Positions 27,642-36,956 of a stretch of DNA of 64,000 nucleotides are shown here, piece after piece; positions within the stretch are counted from its first letter, which is position 1; each line of letters begins with the position of its first letter. Under the pieces are notes generated by a model. It was given only the letters and a program-made list of their open reading frames with translations. It did not search any database and was not told where the DNA came from. Source of the DNA: Thalassotalea piscium (GTDB lineage: Bacteria; Pseudomonadota; Gammaproteobacteria; Enterobacterales; Alteromonadaceae); contig NZ_AP027362.1 of the NCBI RefSeq assembly GCF_030295935.1, positions 1,240,001 through 1,304,000 on the forward strand, written 5' to 3'. The position numbers and the translations under genes were made by a program.

Positions 27642-27947
27642 TTAAAAGCGTATCTTCCCAATAAGTATATCTTTAAACATAACCCAATCGCCCATTAAAC
27701 TGTATATAGGGTATTGAAAGGTTGCTGGTGTGTTTTTTTCAAAGAAAAAGTGTCCTACCCATGCGAAGCCATAGCCAATAAGTGGAATTGTCCATAATAA
27801 CGTTAAATGCCATGTAGTTATTGAATACAATAACATAAGGATAATAAGCGTACTTCCTAAAAAGTGAAGGCGACGACAAACGTGGTTTTCATGCTGGCTT
27901 AAATAAAAAGGATAAAAGGCCTCAAAACTTCGATATTTTTCATTCAT
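27642..27947 (-). CDS. Mpo1-like (DUF962) membrane protein
   Basis: 101 residues. Family hallmarks: FYLSQHENHVCRRLHFLGS near the N-terminus, GYGFAWVGHFFFEKN in the middle and YPIYSLMGDWVMFKDIL at the C-terminus, with the histidines H19, H22, H28 and the later WVGHFF spaced as in Mpo1. Yeast Mpo1 is a 2-hydroxy fatty acid dioxygenase; bacterial roles are unproven. Two or three TM helices. 19 bp downstream of the LysE gene on the same strand. Confidence 0.87.
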   Translation of the reverse strand: MNEKYRSFEAFYPFYLSQHENHVCRRLHFLGSTLIILMLLYSITTWHLTLLWTIPLIGYGFAWVGHFFFEKNTPATFQYPIYSLMGDWVMFKDILIGKIRF

Positions 27948-27966
27948 ATTTATATCCCCAACGATG

Positions 27967-28605
27967 CTAATTTATTTTAGTTAATAGTACTTTCAATCCC
28001 ATTAAAATCATTGCGCTACCTAAGATTCGATTGAGCCAATGGCTAAAACTTTGAAATGCTAAGTTAATACGAGGCTGAGATAATAATAAGGCAACACATG
28101 TAAACCAGACAAGTTGAATTAGCATCATCCACAGGCCATAAATAACAATGTGTACAAATGGCATGTCCGGCGATAGTACAATTGTAAATAAGGCAACAAA
28201 ATAGATGGGCGCTTTAGGATTCAACGCATTACATAAAAAGCCTAAACCAACCATTTTAAAATATGAGCGCTGCATACTAGGGTGTGACACATTGACTTTT
28301 TCTTCATTAGGTTTTATTGCTTTTATTTTGACACATTGAAGACCTAAATATAGTAAATAAAAGCCACCTAAAAGCTTTATAACCCATAACGCAATTTCAG
28401 AACTAGCAATAACCGCTGCTAATCCTAATGCAGAATAAATAATATGAACGGATAAGCCTAAAGCAATACCGATACTGCACATTACTCCCGCTTTTTTGCC
28501 ATTAGCTAATGTTTGTTGTGACACTAAGATAAAGTCGGGCCCTGGTGATGCTGCGGCAAGTATATGAATACTGGTAATTAGCATTAATCCTTCAAAAAGG
28601 CTCAT
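27967..28605 (-). CDS. LysE/RhtB-family amino-acid exporter
   Basis: 212 residues, six TM helices. The signature AASPGPDFILVSQQTLANG sits in TM1 and its loop; further LysE pattern in GLGFLCNALNPKAPIYF. Family members export amino acids such as lysine, threonine or homoserine lactone; substrate not predictable. Likely co-transcribed with the Mpo1-like gene. Divergent from rsuA. Confidence 0.88.
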   Translation of the reverse strand: MSLFEGLMLITSIHILAAASPGPDFILVSQQTLANGKKAGVMCSIGIALGLSVHIIYSALGLAAVIASSEIALWVIKLLGGFYLLYLGLQCVKIKAIKPNEEKVNVSHPSMQRSYFKMVGLGFLCNALNPKAPIYFVALFTIVLSPDMPFVHIVIYGLWMMLIQLVWFTCVALLLSQPRINLAFQSFSHWLNRILGSAMILMGLKVLLTKIN

Positions 28606-28778
28606 AAGCGGTGTTATTTTTATTGGTAAGTACTTTTTACAAGACTAACACTGGTACGTTAATAGTCAATTTGACGAGGGCATTAAACTTACAGCTAGAT
28701 ACCTGATATAATTTATCGGTGTTAGCCTTTGCGCGGTAACATATCCAAATTTTCATTATTTTATGAGTAGTTAGCAGT

Positions 28779-29471
28779 ATGCGTCTTGACAAATTTATAT
28801 GTAAAAGTACAGAGTTAACCCGAACTGAAGCCAAAAAACTATTGAAATCAGGTACTGTAAAAGTAAATGATGAAGTAGTTAAAAGTGGTGCGCAGCAAGT
28901 ACATGAAAATAATAATATTACAGTTGAAGGGAAGCAGCTAGTCGCTCGTTCTTCAAGGTATATCTTGCTGCATAAACCATTAGACACTATTTGTTCGAAT
29001 GTTGATGAGGTCTATCCATCCGTGCTCCACCTTGTTGATGTAGATAAAGCATTTGATTTACATATTGCTGGACGATTAGATGCCGATACCACTGGACTAG
29101 TATTGATCACTGATGATGGTCGTTGGTCGCATAATATCATTTCACCTAAAAAACAATGCGAAAAAACTTACCGTGTATGGCTTAGAAATGTATTGAAACC
29201 AGATACAGCAGAGAACTTTATAAAAGGAGTGCAATTACAGGGTGAAAAAGATCTAACATTACCTGCTAAATTAGAACAAATAGACACAAATGAAGTACTA
29301 CTTACTATTACCGAAGGAAAATATCATCAAGTTAAGCGAATGTTTGCCGCTGTCGGCAATAAAGTAGTTCGTCTTCATCGAGAGCAAATTGGTAATGTTA
29401 AATTGGATGAAAGCATAGGGCCAGGTCAATGGCGATACTTAACGGATGAGGAAGTTAATTTTTTTATTTAA
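28779..29471 (+). CDS. rsuA: 16S rRNA pseudouridine516 synthase RsuA
   Basis: 230 residues, RsuA length. N-terminal S4 domain (MRLDKFICKSTELTRTEAKKLL at about 1-60), then the pseudouridine synthase fold with HIAGRLDADTTGLVLITDDG (catalytic Asp in GRLDADTTG) and EGKYHQVKRMFAAVGNKV. Converts U516 of 16S rRNA. The opposite-strand frame over its 5' part is a shadow. Confidence 0.93.
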   Translation: MRLDKFICKSTELTRTEAKKLLKSGTVKVNDEVVKSGAQQVHENNNITVEGKQLVARSSRYILLHKPLDTICSNVDEVYPSVLHLVDVDKAFDLHIAGRLDADTTGLVLITDDGRWSHNIISPKKQCEKTYRVWLRNVLKPDTAENFIKGVQLQGEKDLTLPAKLEQIDTNEVLLTITEGKYHQVKRMFAAVGNKVVRLHREQIGNVKLDESIGPGQWRYLTDEEVNFFI

Positions 29472-29555
29472 AAAAGATTAAAGAAATTGTTATAAATGAC
29501 GATAATGTAACCAGCTAACTAAATTAAATTGTAGACGTAGTAAAAGGATTAAATC

Positions 29556-29846
29556 ATGGAAGTTTTAACTGAATTATTGCCATTAGCGCATTTAGTTAAA
29601 TCGGAAAACACCGCAAAAGACCGTAAACAAAAACCTAAAAATTTACGAAAAATTGAAAAGCTATATCGTGATAATTCTGAAGTAACTAAAGAGAAAGTAG
29701 GGGTTTCTAGTGGTCGTTGGGATGACGAAGAACGTCGTTCTGGGGAAGATCGCCGTCTTCAAAATAAAAACCGTGGTCGTTGGTTAGACACACGCGAACC
29801 TAAAGATCGTCGTCAACAAGCTAAAGCTATCTTCGTTAAAATTTAA
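29556..29846 (+). CDS. Basic small protein with duplicated GRW...DRR motif
   Basis: 96 residues, strongly basic, no signal peptide. The C-terminal half holds two similar segments, SGRWDDEERRSGEDRR and RGRWLDTREPKDRR, suggesting a small internal duplication. RRSGEDRR-type clusters occur in many short marine proteins of unknown role; nucleic-acid contact is a guess. A good SD (AAAGGA) precedes the ATG. I do not recognise the family. Confidence 0.65.
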   Translation: MEVLTELLPLAHLVKSENTAKDRKQKPKNLRKIEKLYRDNSEVTKEKVGVSSGRWDDEERRSGEDRRLQNKNRGRWLDTREPKDRRQQAKAIFVKI

Positions 29847-29884
29847 CCCCACCCTGTTAAAATTCAAAGAACATGCGAGTTTTA

Positions 29885-30232
29885 TTAGTTCTCATTAGTT
29901 TGCTTTCCTATAGAAATATACGCGGTAATAAAAAACAAAACAAAGACAAATATTACGCCAATATAGCTTTGCTCATAAGTTAATATCTTGAAATGAAATA
30001 AGCTATTTTCAATTGTTGCGATAAGCACCCCAGCAATAAATAAAGCATACTTGTTTAAATACCCGCCCGCCTTAAATAATTTAGCTATAAAGTAGCCCGT
30101 TACCGGAATAAATGTCCAAATAATAAAAACAGTAAGTGAAAATAAAATAACGGAAGGCGCAAGGTGAGGTTGCGAGATTTTGTCTACTATAGAATAGGCA
30201 TGTACTAAAAAATAACCGAAATACAACAACAC
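29885..30232 (-). CDS. Four-TM membrane protein of unknown function
   Basis: 115 residues with hydrophobic stretches at about 1-15, 25-50, 60-75 and 88-107. No cysteine, metal or transporter motif recognised. The reading frame is uninterrupted and the membrane pattern regular, so it is probably a real gene. Convergent with the basic small gene upstream; 230 bp separate it from the LuxR-type regulator, with no feature seen there. Confidence 0.55.
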   Translation of the reverse strand: MLLYFGYFLVHAYSIVDKISQPHLAPSVILFSLTVFIIWTFIPVTGYFIAKLFKAGGYLNKYALFIAGVLIATIENSLFHFKILTYEQSYIGVIFVFVLFFITAYISIGKQTNEN

Positions 30233-30464
30233 GTTAAACCTCTTCAGATGTCTTATTTAATAAAATGAAGTATAAACTAAGTATACAATATAACTGTGTT
30301 GTTTTTACATATATAAATTGACAATAGCGTTTAAATAATTATAAATAGTATGTAAATTCTGAGTTAATGGATTGATTCTTACAAAGTAGGGCACTGGAAT
30401 ATCCCTGTTCAATCTTAATTATCATAACTTCGATTAAACTAATAAAAAATAAGAAGTAAGTGGC

Positions 30465-31163
30465 ATGAAAGAAGTAACCACCATTATAAAAGCATATGTT
30501 CATAAAGCGTTAAGTAATACTGTAGCGTTAAGTTCAAATGCGCAGCACAAATCTAATCAATTTTTGAATTTATTAACGACGTGTAATATTAGCGCTAACG
30601 TAAGTACAAGCCTACCCTCTAGTGATGCTCTGTGTGAATATCAGTTGATTTTTATTGACTGTGCAAATTTTGATGAAACCAAAAAAATACCTAATAGCAT
30701 TTTGCAACTTGCATCAGCGCATAAAATTGTCTTATTTAACTTTCAAGAGGGGGTTTTACCTGAGAAGTCAGCCTTATTGGCAGGTGTTTTTGGTATTTTT
30801 TATGCTAAAGATAGGGCAGATATTATTTTGAAAGGTATTGGCAAGTTGATCGCTAATGAACGTTGGTTCAAACGTGAAACAATGACGGATGCATTAGCAG
30901 AATTGCTAACAAATATTGATGTGCCTAAACCCAATATTAATCTAGGTAATAATGACAAAAGTGTTTTTCCGTCTCTTACGAAAAGAGAAAAGACCATCAT
31001 TAAGTTAGTGTCTAGTGGGGCACAAAATAAAGAAATTGCCAATCACCTTCATATAAGTCCCAATACAGTAAAAACACATATTTACAGTATTTTTAGAAAA
31101 ACTAGTTCAAGAAATAGAGTTGAATTGCTTTCATGGACAAAACAGTTTCAACAAGTGAATTAG
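30465..31163 (+). CDS. CsgD/VpsT-like LuxR-family regulator
   Basis: 232 residues. An N-terminal receiver-like domain (about 50-145) with YQLIFIDCANFDE lacks a standard acidic phosphorylation pocket, as in CsgD and VpsT. The LuxR HTH is at about 165-228 (LTKREKTIIKLVSSGAQNKE, ISPNTVKTHIYSIF). Near residue 127 is ERWFKRE; VpsT binds c-di-GMP through a W[FLM][TS]R motif, so WFKR is a near match. A role in biofilm or matrix control under c-di-GMP is an inference; no matrix genes are nearby. Confidence 0.78.
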   Translation: MKEVTTIIKAYVHKALSNTVALSSNAQHKSNQFLNLLTTCNISANVSTSLPSSDALCEYQLIFIDCANFDETKKIPNSILQLASAHKIVLFNFQEGVLPEKSALLAGVFGIFYAKDRADIILKGIGKLIANERWFKRETMTDALAELLTNIDVPKPNINLGNNDKSVFPSLTKREKTIIKLVSSGAQNKEIANHLHISPNTVKTHIYSIFRKTSSRNRVELLSWTKQFQQVN

Positions 31164-31260
31164 CTTTATACCCGTTACTCTTGAAAAATTATGCCAAAAA
31201 TAACAACCATATATGGTTAAATGAATAATAACCTTATGGCAAATTAAAGAGAGTAAAGCA

Positions 31261-31722
31261 ATGAAGTCACTTTTAATTGTTGCACATGCACCGTCAAAAA
31301 ATACGCGATTAATGGCTGAAGCTGTTTTAAAAGGAGCCCAACATTCTGATATTGACCTGGTTCAAACACGTTGGATCCCGCCGTTAGATGTAACCCCTGA
31401 AGATGTTATTGCTTGTGATGCAATTATTATGGGAACAACTGAAAACTTAGGTTATATGAGTGGTGCATTAAAAGATTTTTTTGACCGCTGTTATTACCCT
31501 TGCTTGGCAGTGAAGCAGGGGTTACCTTGTGCTTTATATATTCGTGCAGGAAATGATGGTACAGGCACTTGTAAAGCGGTTGAAAGTATATGTAAAGGTT
31601 TACGCTGGAAGTTTGTCGCGCCACCATTAGTATGCCGAGGAGAATGGCAAGCAAGCTTTCTTGAACAATGCGAAGCGCTTGGTATGACAATGGCGGCGGG
31701 GCTTGATGTTGGTATTTACTAA
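31261..31722 (+). CDS. Flavodoxin-like FMN-binding protein
   Basis: 153 residues. Flavodoxin/NADPH-dependent FMN reductase fold: phosphate loop HAPSKNTRLMAEAVLKGA near residue 10, IIMGTTENLGYMSGALKDFFDR in the middle, and a late GMTMAAGLDVGIY. Likely an electron-transfer or quinone-reductase-like protein; partner unknown. The SD (AGAGAG) is clear. Single gene. Confidence 0.8.
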   Translation: MKSLLIVAHAPSKNTRLMAEAVLKGAQHSDIDLVQTRWIPPLDVTPEDVIACDAIIMGTTENLGYMSGALKDFFDRCYYPCLAVKQGLPCALYIRAGNDGTGTCKAVESICKGLRWKFVAPPLVCRGEWQASFLEQCEALGMTMAAGLDVGIY

Positions 31723-31931
31723 TACGTAAGCCACCTAAGCCTGATTAAAATAGTTTTGTTCAAATTTATTACCTCATTTTCTTACTCAATAAATGTACTT
31801 TACCTAACGTTTGATATCACTATAAATAGCGCTGGAAAGCTTGTGTAAAATCACTATGAGTAGTATGTTCAAATACAATGTACATTTGAAATTAACAGTT
31901 TATTTATCATAGCGGATTAAAGGAAAATATT

Positions 31932-32174
31932 ATGCTAGCTGAATCGGAATATACGATGAACAACTTATTTGCACAATTAGGGCTAGATTGCTCAGATGAA
32001 GCGATTAAGGAGTTTATTGAAATAAATAAGTTACCTAAAGGCGTGTCGTTAAAAGAAGCTGAAATTTGGAATGAGAGTCAACGTGGTTTTCTACAAGAAG
32101 AATGGACTAAAAACAGTATGTGGACTCAGGTAATAGACGACTTAAACTTACTAATGTCGCAAGACGGTGAATAA
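31932..32174 (+). CDS. DUF2789 family protein
   Basis: 80 residues. The pattern NNLFAQLGLDCSDEAIKEFI ... LKEAEIWNESQRGFLQEEW ... WTQVIDDLN fits DUF2789, a short all-helical family of unknown function. Excellent SD (AAAGGAAAA) in front of the ATG. Stands alone between the flavodoxin-like gene and the secreted protease. Confidence 0.82.
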   Translation: MLAESEYTMNNLFAQLGLDCSDEAIKEFIEINKLPKGVSLKEAEIWNESQRGFLQEEWTKNSMWTQVIDDLNLLMSQDGE

Positions 32175-32356
32175 AAAAATAGCAATTATTCGAGGTGCTT
32201 GTTATTTATAGTCTTATTATGGCACCTGTTTTTCAGACTCTTGCTATTCACAATATAAATCATGTTAGTTCTGTTAAATTAGTACAGCCTTTACTAATTT
32301 TCTAATAGGCTGTGCTATTATTTTATTAATATTAACGGATTAATGACTACTAACTT

Positions 32357-34255
32357 ATGATGCGATTACCTACTTTTTGCTCACTCACTTTATCGTTAAT
32401 ACTGACTCTTTTCCTGTCAGTAGCAGCTTTTGCATCTACTACCCCTGAACAGCAAGCAAAATCAATAAAACTATCATCAGTTAAAGCTTATTCTGCACTT
32501 GATCATCACATTGTAAAAATTGGTGTTTTTTATACGAATGATTTACTGGATGAATTTAGCATTGAAGAAATTAACCGCTACGTAGAAGCGCAATTTAATG
32601 CCGCCAATATAGTGATGGAAAATAGCGGTGTAGCTATTCGGCGTGAGCTTGGTTATTTAGGCGTTCATCCCATTGAAAATGATCCTAACCAACGTATAGA
32701 AGACTTTCTCAGCAGAATTCGCGGTAATGAAGGAGACCTTAATAGAGTAATAGCAGGGCAATACGGGCTTGATTATGTCACTGTACTACGACCAATGAAT
32801 GACAATCGCTTTTGTGGTTGGGCTTATTATGGAGACCCTTACGCTATTTTACAAATGGGCGGGCGTTGTATCAGCAACACCCTTGCTGCGCATGAGTGGG
32901 GCCATAATGATGGCGCTGATCATGACAAAGCTAATAGTTCAGCTCAGCCTGTGAAAGTTTATGGCCATGGTTATTTCTGTGGAGGCGAAGGCACAATTAT
33001 GAGCTCTCCGTCTGGAGATAAGTGGAATACTCGACATAACTTTTATTCAACACCAGATATCTCAATTCGCGGCGATGCTTGTGGGGAAAAAGACACTGCA
33101 AATGTAGTGCGAATGCTAAATGAGCTCAAAGATAATCCTTTTCATATGGGAAACAGACAAAGTGATCCTGAACAACTAGCTTTTGTGCGCTTTACAGAGC
33201 AGCAGCCTTTATTAGTGAAGGAGTCTGATGGCGTAATTACAGTCACAGTTGAGCTGGTGAATGCTGAAGGAGTGCCAACTACGCTTGGACAAAAGGCTAC
33301 CATCGAGTTAATTACTGGCGAGATTACCGCACTTTCGAACACTAAAACTGTTACAAAAGACTATCAACCGCTGGCCCAGCACATTGTATTTCAACCAGGA
33401 GAGAATCGAGTTGACGTTGAGGTTATTATCGTTAGTGATGATGTTAGTGAATCGGATGAGACCTTCAAATTAATTCTTCGTAATGGCGATATCATTAGCC
33501 CTTTAACATCTGAACTGGAGGTTACGATCACAGAAAACAGTATAGTTACACCAACAAAAGTTCAGTTCAGCCAAACAGACTTGGTTATTCTGTCTGTAGG
33601 ACAAAGCAGAGATATAACCTTACTACGAACGGGTGACCTTACCGCCGAATTTACCGCATACCTTTCTGTTTCAAATAACCTTGTTACTCTTTCCCCAGAA
33701 CAAGTTGTCTTTATTAGCGGCCAAAGTGAAGCAACATTTAGCCTTAGTGCAATTGAAAATAGTGCGGGGGAAACTGCACTGATCCAATTAGCGAATGATC
33801 AAAGCCAGTTAGGAGAAAACATCAGTATAGAAGCCTATATATTGGCGGATGAAATAATTAGCTTTACTGATAGTTCAGAGTTATCAATTAAAGCTGGAGA
33901 CACAGTAACACTTACATTAAATCGCACTGGTGAGTTGTTGAGTGAGTTTGATGTTGAAGTTGAGCTTAGTCATAATTGGATGACAGCAAGTACTAGTACG
34001 GTTCATTTTAATGCACAGCAAGCTACACAAAGTTTTACTGTTACAATTATTGCTGATACCTACGATAAAACAGGTGTAATTAGTTTAGTACTGGCACCAG
34101 AAAATATAGGCAGTATAATTGAACGTACTGTAAAAGTACCAGCAAAAATAGTTGTTCCAGTGCCTGATAATAGTGATGATAAGCCAACATCATCTGGTGG
34201 TAGTGGTAGTTGGTTAATACTAATGTGCTTAATAATGCTGACAAAACGCCGTTAA
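32357..34255 (+). CDS. Secreted metzincin protease with Calx-beta-like domains and GlyGly-CTERM-like tail
   Basis: 632 residues. Signal peptide about 1-26 (ends AAFAS). The zinc site HEWGHNDGADHD at residues 179-190 fits the metzincin HExxHxxGxxH signature with the reprolysin-type final HD. After the protease domain come three beta-sandwich regions: a Calx-beta domain (about 275-400, DDVSESDETFKLIL) and two looser repeats (about 405-500 and 505-600). The C-terminus SSGGSGSW, a hydrophobic helix and KRR matches a GlyGly-CTERM/rhombosortase sorting signal, so cleavage and surface release are predicted. Protease target unknown. Confidence 0.82.
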   Translation: MMRLPTFCSLTLSLILTLFLSVAAFASTTPEQQAKSIKLSSVKAYSALDHHIVKIGVFYTNDLLDEFSIEEINRYVEAQFNAANIVMENSGVAIRRELGYLGVHPIENDPNQRIEDFLSRIRGNEGDLNRVIAGQYGLDYVTVLRPMNDNRFCGWAYYGDPYAILQMGGRCISNTLAAHEWGHNDGADHDKANSSAQPVKVYGHGYFCGGEGTIMSSPSGDKWNTRHNFYSTPDISIRGDACGEKDTANVVRMLNELKDNPFHMGNRQSDPEQLAFVRFTEQQPLLVKESDGVITVTVELVNAEGVPTTLGQKATIELITGEITALSNTKTVTKDYQPLAQHIVFQPGENRVDVEVIIVSDDVSESDETFKLILRNGDIISPLTSELEVTITENSIVTPTKVQFSQTDLVILSVGQSRDITLLRTGDLTAEFTAYLSVSNNLVTLSPEQVVFISGQSEATFSLSAIENSAGETALIQLANDQSQLGENISIEAYILADEIISFTDSSELSIKAGDTVTLTLNRTGELLSEFDVEVELSHNWMTASTSTVHFNAQQATQSFTVTIIADTYDKTGVISLVLAPENIGSIIERTVKVPAKIVVPVPDNSDDKPTSSGGSGSWLILMCLIMLTKRR

Positions 34256-34272
34256 ATGATTTTAGCCATAGT

Positions 34273-34314
34273 CATAACCATAACCATAACCATAACCATA
34301 ACCATAACCATAAC
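34273..34314 (+). repeat. (CATAAC)7 hexanucleotide tandem repeat
   Basis: Seven perfect CATAAC units, starting 17 bp after the stop of the metzincin gene. Similar degenerate units flank it (CATAGT, CATTAG). Non-coding. Confidence 0.95.
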
Positions 34315-34487
34315 CATTAGCTATAACACTGTGGTGTTGATTGAAGCGCCTCTCATCTTCTAAGCTGAGCTTAATGTGGTATTTGTTTGAATGCTTAAAA
34401 TTAAGGGGGTGATCTTTATGTTTATACCCGTTTTATACGCGGCAAAGGCAATGGATTATCAGACATTTCTTTTATTAACTAATTGCT

Positions 34488-34495
34488 TTAATTAC
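34488..34495. repeat. Target-site duplication, left copy (IS66)
   Basis: TTAATTAC directly before the left IS66 end, repeated at 37038-37045 after the right end. Eight bp is the duplication size of the IS66 family. Confidence 0.9.
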
Positions 34496-34738
34496 GTAAG
34501 CGTCGGTTAAACCACACCTAAATTTTTTATTCAGCATTATTTGCAATATTTCATCCTTATTCTAGACTTAAAAAGTTGGTAACAACAGCAAGCTGGATGC
34601 TTGTTTAGGGAAGCTTTACGGATGAGGTGATGTAGCGAGGATTGCTATGAGGGATGAAGTAAACAGGGAGTGTTGATCACGGATGATTACCTCTGTTTTA
34701 CCTTTCGTTTTTATTTCTGCATTATCATTTTCTACTGA

Positions 34739-36220
34739 CTAACGCTTGATGTTCCACGGCAATATTGCGTCAATATCAGGGTGTGGTTTACATAACTCTT
34801 CAAGACATTGCTTGACATAATCAAATGGAACTAAGCCATTAGCTTTAGCGGTTTCGATAATACTATACAGTGCAGCACTCGCATCGGCACCGTTAGCGGT
34901 TTGGCTAAACAACCAATTTTTACGTCCGATAACGAAGGACTTTATTGCCCGCTCTGCACGATTATTGTCGATGCTCAAGCGACCGTCTTCGAGGTAACCC
35001 ACCAATTTTGGCCACTGATTACTCAGATACGTGATAGCTTCACCTAATTTGTTTTTGGGCAACACATTTTGTTGAGTAAACCAACCGTGTAATTTATCTA
35101 GTATCGGTTTGGCTTGAGTTTGGCGAGCCTCGTAAGTCTCTTCTGGAGTTGTATTTTTAAAACGCGATTCAATACCGTACAATTTTTGAATATAACTTAG
35201 CGCCACATCAGCTTTACCACTTTTTCCTTTGGGTTGTGCTTGTTTGGCTTCAATGAATTTACGCCGCGCATGTGCCCAACAACCCACTAAGGTTGCTTGG
35301 GTTTGATGATAGGCTTGATAACCATCAACTTGAAGGTAGCCCGAATAGCCGTCGAGATAATCAACCACGCAGCGACCTGCACGGCTATCATGATAATCGT
35401 ATAAGATAATATTTGGGATTGAACTAGTGGGCATGGGGGAATCCGTGCCCGTGCAATACAACCACATGTAACTTTTTATTTTGTCAGACTTGATGACATT
35501 GACCGTAGTCTCATCGGCATGTATCACTGCTTGTTTTCGTAATTCTTCCTTAAGCCGTTTGATGAGCGGGGGAAATAACGCTGCTGATTTGAGCATCCAA
35601 TCACTCATTGTTTGGCGACTGAGCGCGATACCGTATTGTTTGAATAATGATTCTTGGCGATAAAGAGGCAAACCATATTGATATTTACTGGTAATGAGTT
35701 GACTCAGTAAACTTGCAGTAGCAATGCCTTTAGGGATAGGACTTACTGGCATCAACGCTTGTTTAATCGGGTTGCTAGTGCCTGTTTTTTCGCATTCACG
35801 ACACGCGTATTTAGGGCGAACATGTTCAATAACTTTGACTTGTGCCGGGATGAAGTCTAGTTTTTCAGTGATGTCTTCACCGATTTTATGTAATTGAGCA
35901 TGACAACAAACGCACACTTTCTCAGCGTCGCTAATATCATGCACCACCACTTCCCGTGGTAAGTCTTTCGGTAAGGGTTTACGCTTTGGTTTATTACGGC
36001 GATAGCTGATGTCTTGTTGCTCAGTTTCAGCAAGCACAGCGATTTCTTCCGCCTCGTTGAACAATTCCCCTTGACCTGCAAAGCCTTCACCACTTTTACC
36101 GAATTGTTTTTGCTGCGCTAGGCGAAACTGCTCTTCAAGGAACAGTAAACGTGCGTCTTTTTCTGCTAATAACCGCTCTAACTGAGCAATACGTTGGTGA
36201 AGTTTAGTCTTGGTATTCAT
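34739..36220 (-). CDS. tnpC: IS66 transposase TnpC
   Basis: 493 residues. Coiled coil about 1-40 (leucine-rich LERLLAEKDARLLFLEEQF), IS66 zinc-finger-like region (CVCCHAQL, later CREC), then a DDE domain with VIHADETTVNV, a central YDSRAGR-like segment and SIDNNRAERAIKSFVIGRKNW near the C-terminus, followed by the IS66 C-terminal region. Full length. Only the catalytic subunit; TnpA and TnpB are upstream. Confidence 0.95.
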   Translation of the reverse strand: MNTKTKLHQRIAQLERLLAEKDARLLFLEEQFRLAQQKQFGKSGEGFAGQGELFNEAEEIAVLAETEQQDISYRRNKPKRKPLPKDLPREVVVHDISDAEKVCVCCHAQLHKIGEDITEKLDFIPAQVKVIEHVRPKYACRECEKTGTSNPIKQALMPVSPIPKGIATASLLSQLITSKYQYGLPLYRQESLFKQYGIALSRQTMSDWMLKSAALFPPLIKRLKEELRKQAVIHADETTVNVIKSDKIKSYMWLYCTGTDSPMPTSSIPNIILYDYHDSRAGRCVVDYLDGYSGYLQVDGYQAYHQTQATLVGCWAHARRKFIEAKQAQPKGKSGKADVALSYIQKLYGIESRFKNTTPEETYEARQTQAKPILDKLHGWFTQQNVLPKNKLGEAITYLSNQWPKLVGYLEDGRLSIDNNRAERAIKSFVIGRKNWLFSQTANGADASAALYSIIETAKANGLVPFDYVKQCLEELCKPHPDIDAILPWNIKR

Positions 36221-36306
36221 GCAGTTATTTTACCAGAGTAAATGGTTAAGTTGTTGTTATTACCTAGACTATTTCGTGATCGATAACTGCTGCTTATGAT
36301 CGCAGG

Positions 36307-36657
36307 TTATAAGGACAAATTATCGAGGCTCATCGCTTGATGGCCCACCACATCAAAGCCAGATAACAGCCAATGTAATTGCTGCTCGGTGAGCTCCATG
36401 GTCGATTCAGTTAACCTTGTTGGCCACTTAAATTTATCTCGCTCAAGGCGTTTATACCACAGCGCAAAACCCGTCTGATCCCAATACAAAATTTTTAATT
36501 TATCGCGACCTTTATTACAAAACACAAACAAAGCCCCAGAGAGCACGGGTAATTGCAGCTCACTATCGAGCAAAGCCGATAAACCATTAATGGATTTGCG
36601 AAAGTCGACAAACTGGCGGTGTAAATAGACATCAGGCACATCAACAAACATCTTCAT
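36307..36657 (-). CDS. tnpB: IS66 accessory protein TnpB
   Basis: 116 residues, IS66 Orf2 type: VDFRKSINGLSALLDSELQL, then GALFVFCNKGRDKLKILYWD and FALWYKRLERDKFKWP, all highly conserved in the family. Its start overlaps the end of tnpA by four bases (36654-36657), implying translational coupling. Confidence 0.95.
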   Translation of the reverse strand: MKMFVDVPDVYLHRQFVDFRKSINGLSALLDSELQLPVLSGALFVFCNKGRDKLKILYWDQTGFALWYKRLERDKFKWPTRLTESTMELTEQQLHWLLSGFDVVGHQAMSLDNLSL

Positions 36658-36956
36658 GCGTGTAACGCTTTAATAAGTTCAGCTAACCATGTTGGTTCGC
36701 AATGATGAGGTAGCGTTAACCTTGTGTCGCCAAAGACTATGTGTATTGTTGCATCGGCAGGTTGAGTTGTTACCTTTGTTGCTACCTTAGCTTTTACAAA
36801 ACCCGATGTTTGATTGAGGTGTTCAATTTTATGTCGGTATTTATAAAAATTTGACGTAGGTATCAGGTGTTGCCTACAAAAAGCAAGAATAGATAAGCCA
36901 CTTTGGGCTTGTTGTTCAATAAGTTTCGTCCAATCATCTAACGTTCTTCGGGTCAT
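36654..36956 (-). CDS. tnpA: IS66 accessory protein TnpA (HTH)
   Basis: 100 residues; N-terminal HTH (WTKLIEQQAQSGLSILAFCR, about 7-45) followed by a short C-terminal domain with IHIVFGDTRLTLP. First gene of the element, about 60 bp inside the right inverted repeat. Confidence 0.92.
   Translation of the reverse strand: MTRRTLDDWTKLIEQQAQSGLSILAFCRQHLIPTSNFYKYRHKIEHLNQTSGFVKAKVATKVTTQPADATIHIVFGDTRLTLPHHCEPTWLAELIKALHA

Noticed and set aside
28637-28987. 116-codon minus-strand frame over the 5' part of rsuA
   Set aside because: Antisense shadow of a firm gene, low-complexity translation and no SD.
32190-32230. Terminator after the DUF2789 gene
   Set aside because: AGGTGC/GCACCT arms are only six bp with a ~24-nt loop; too weak to list.
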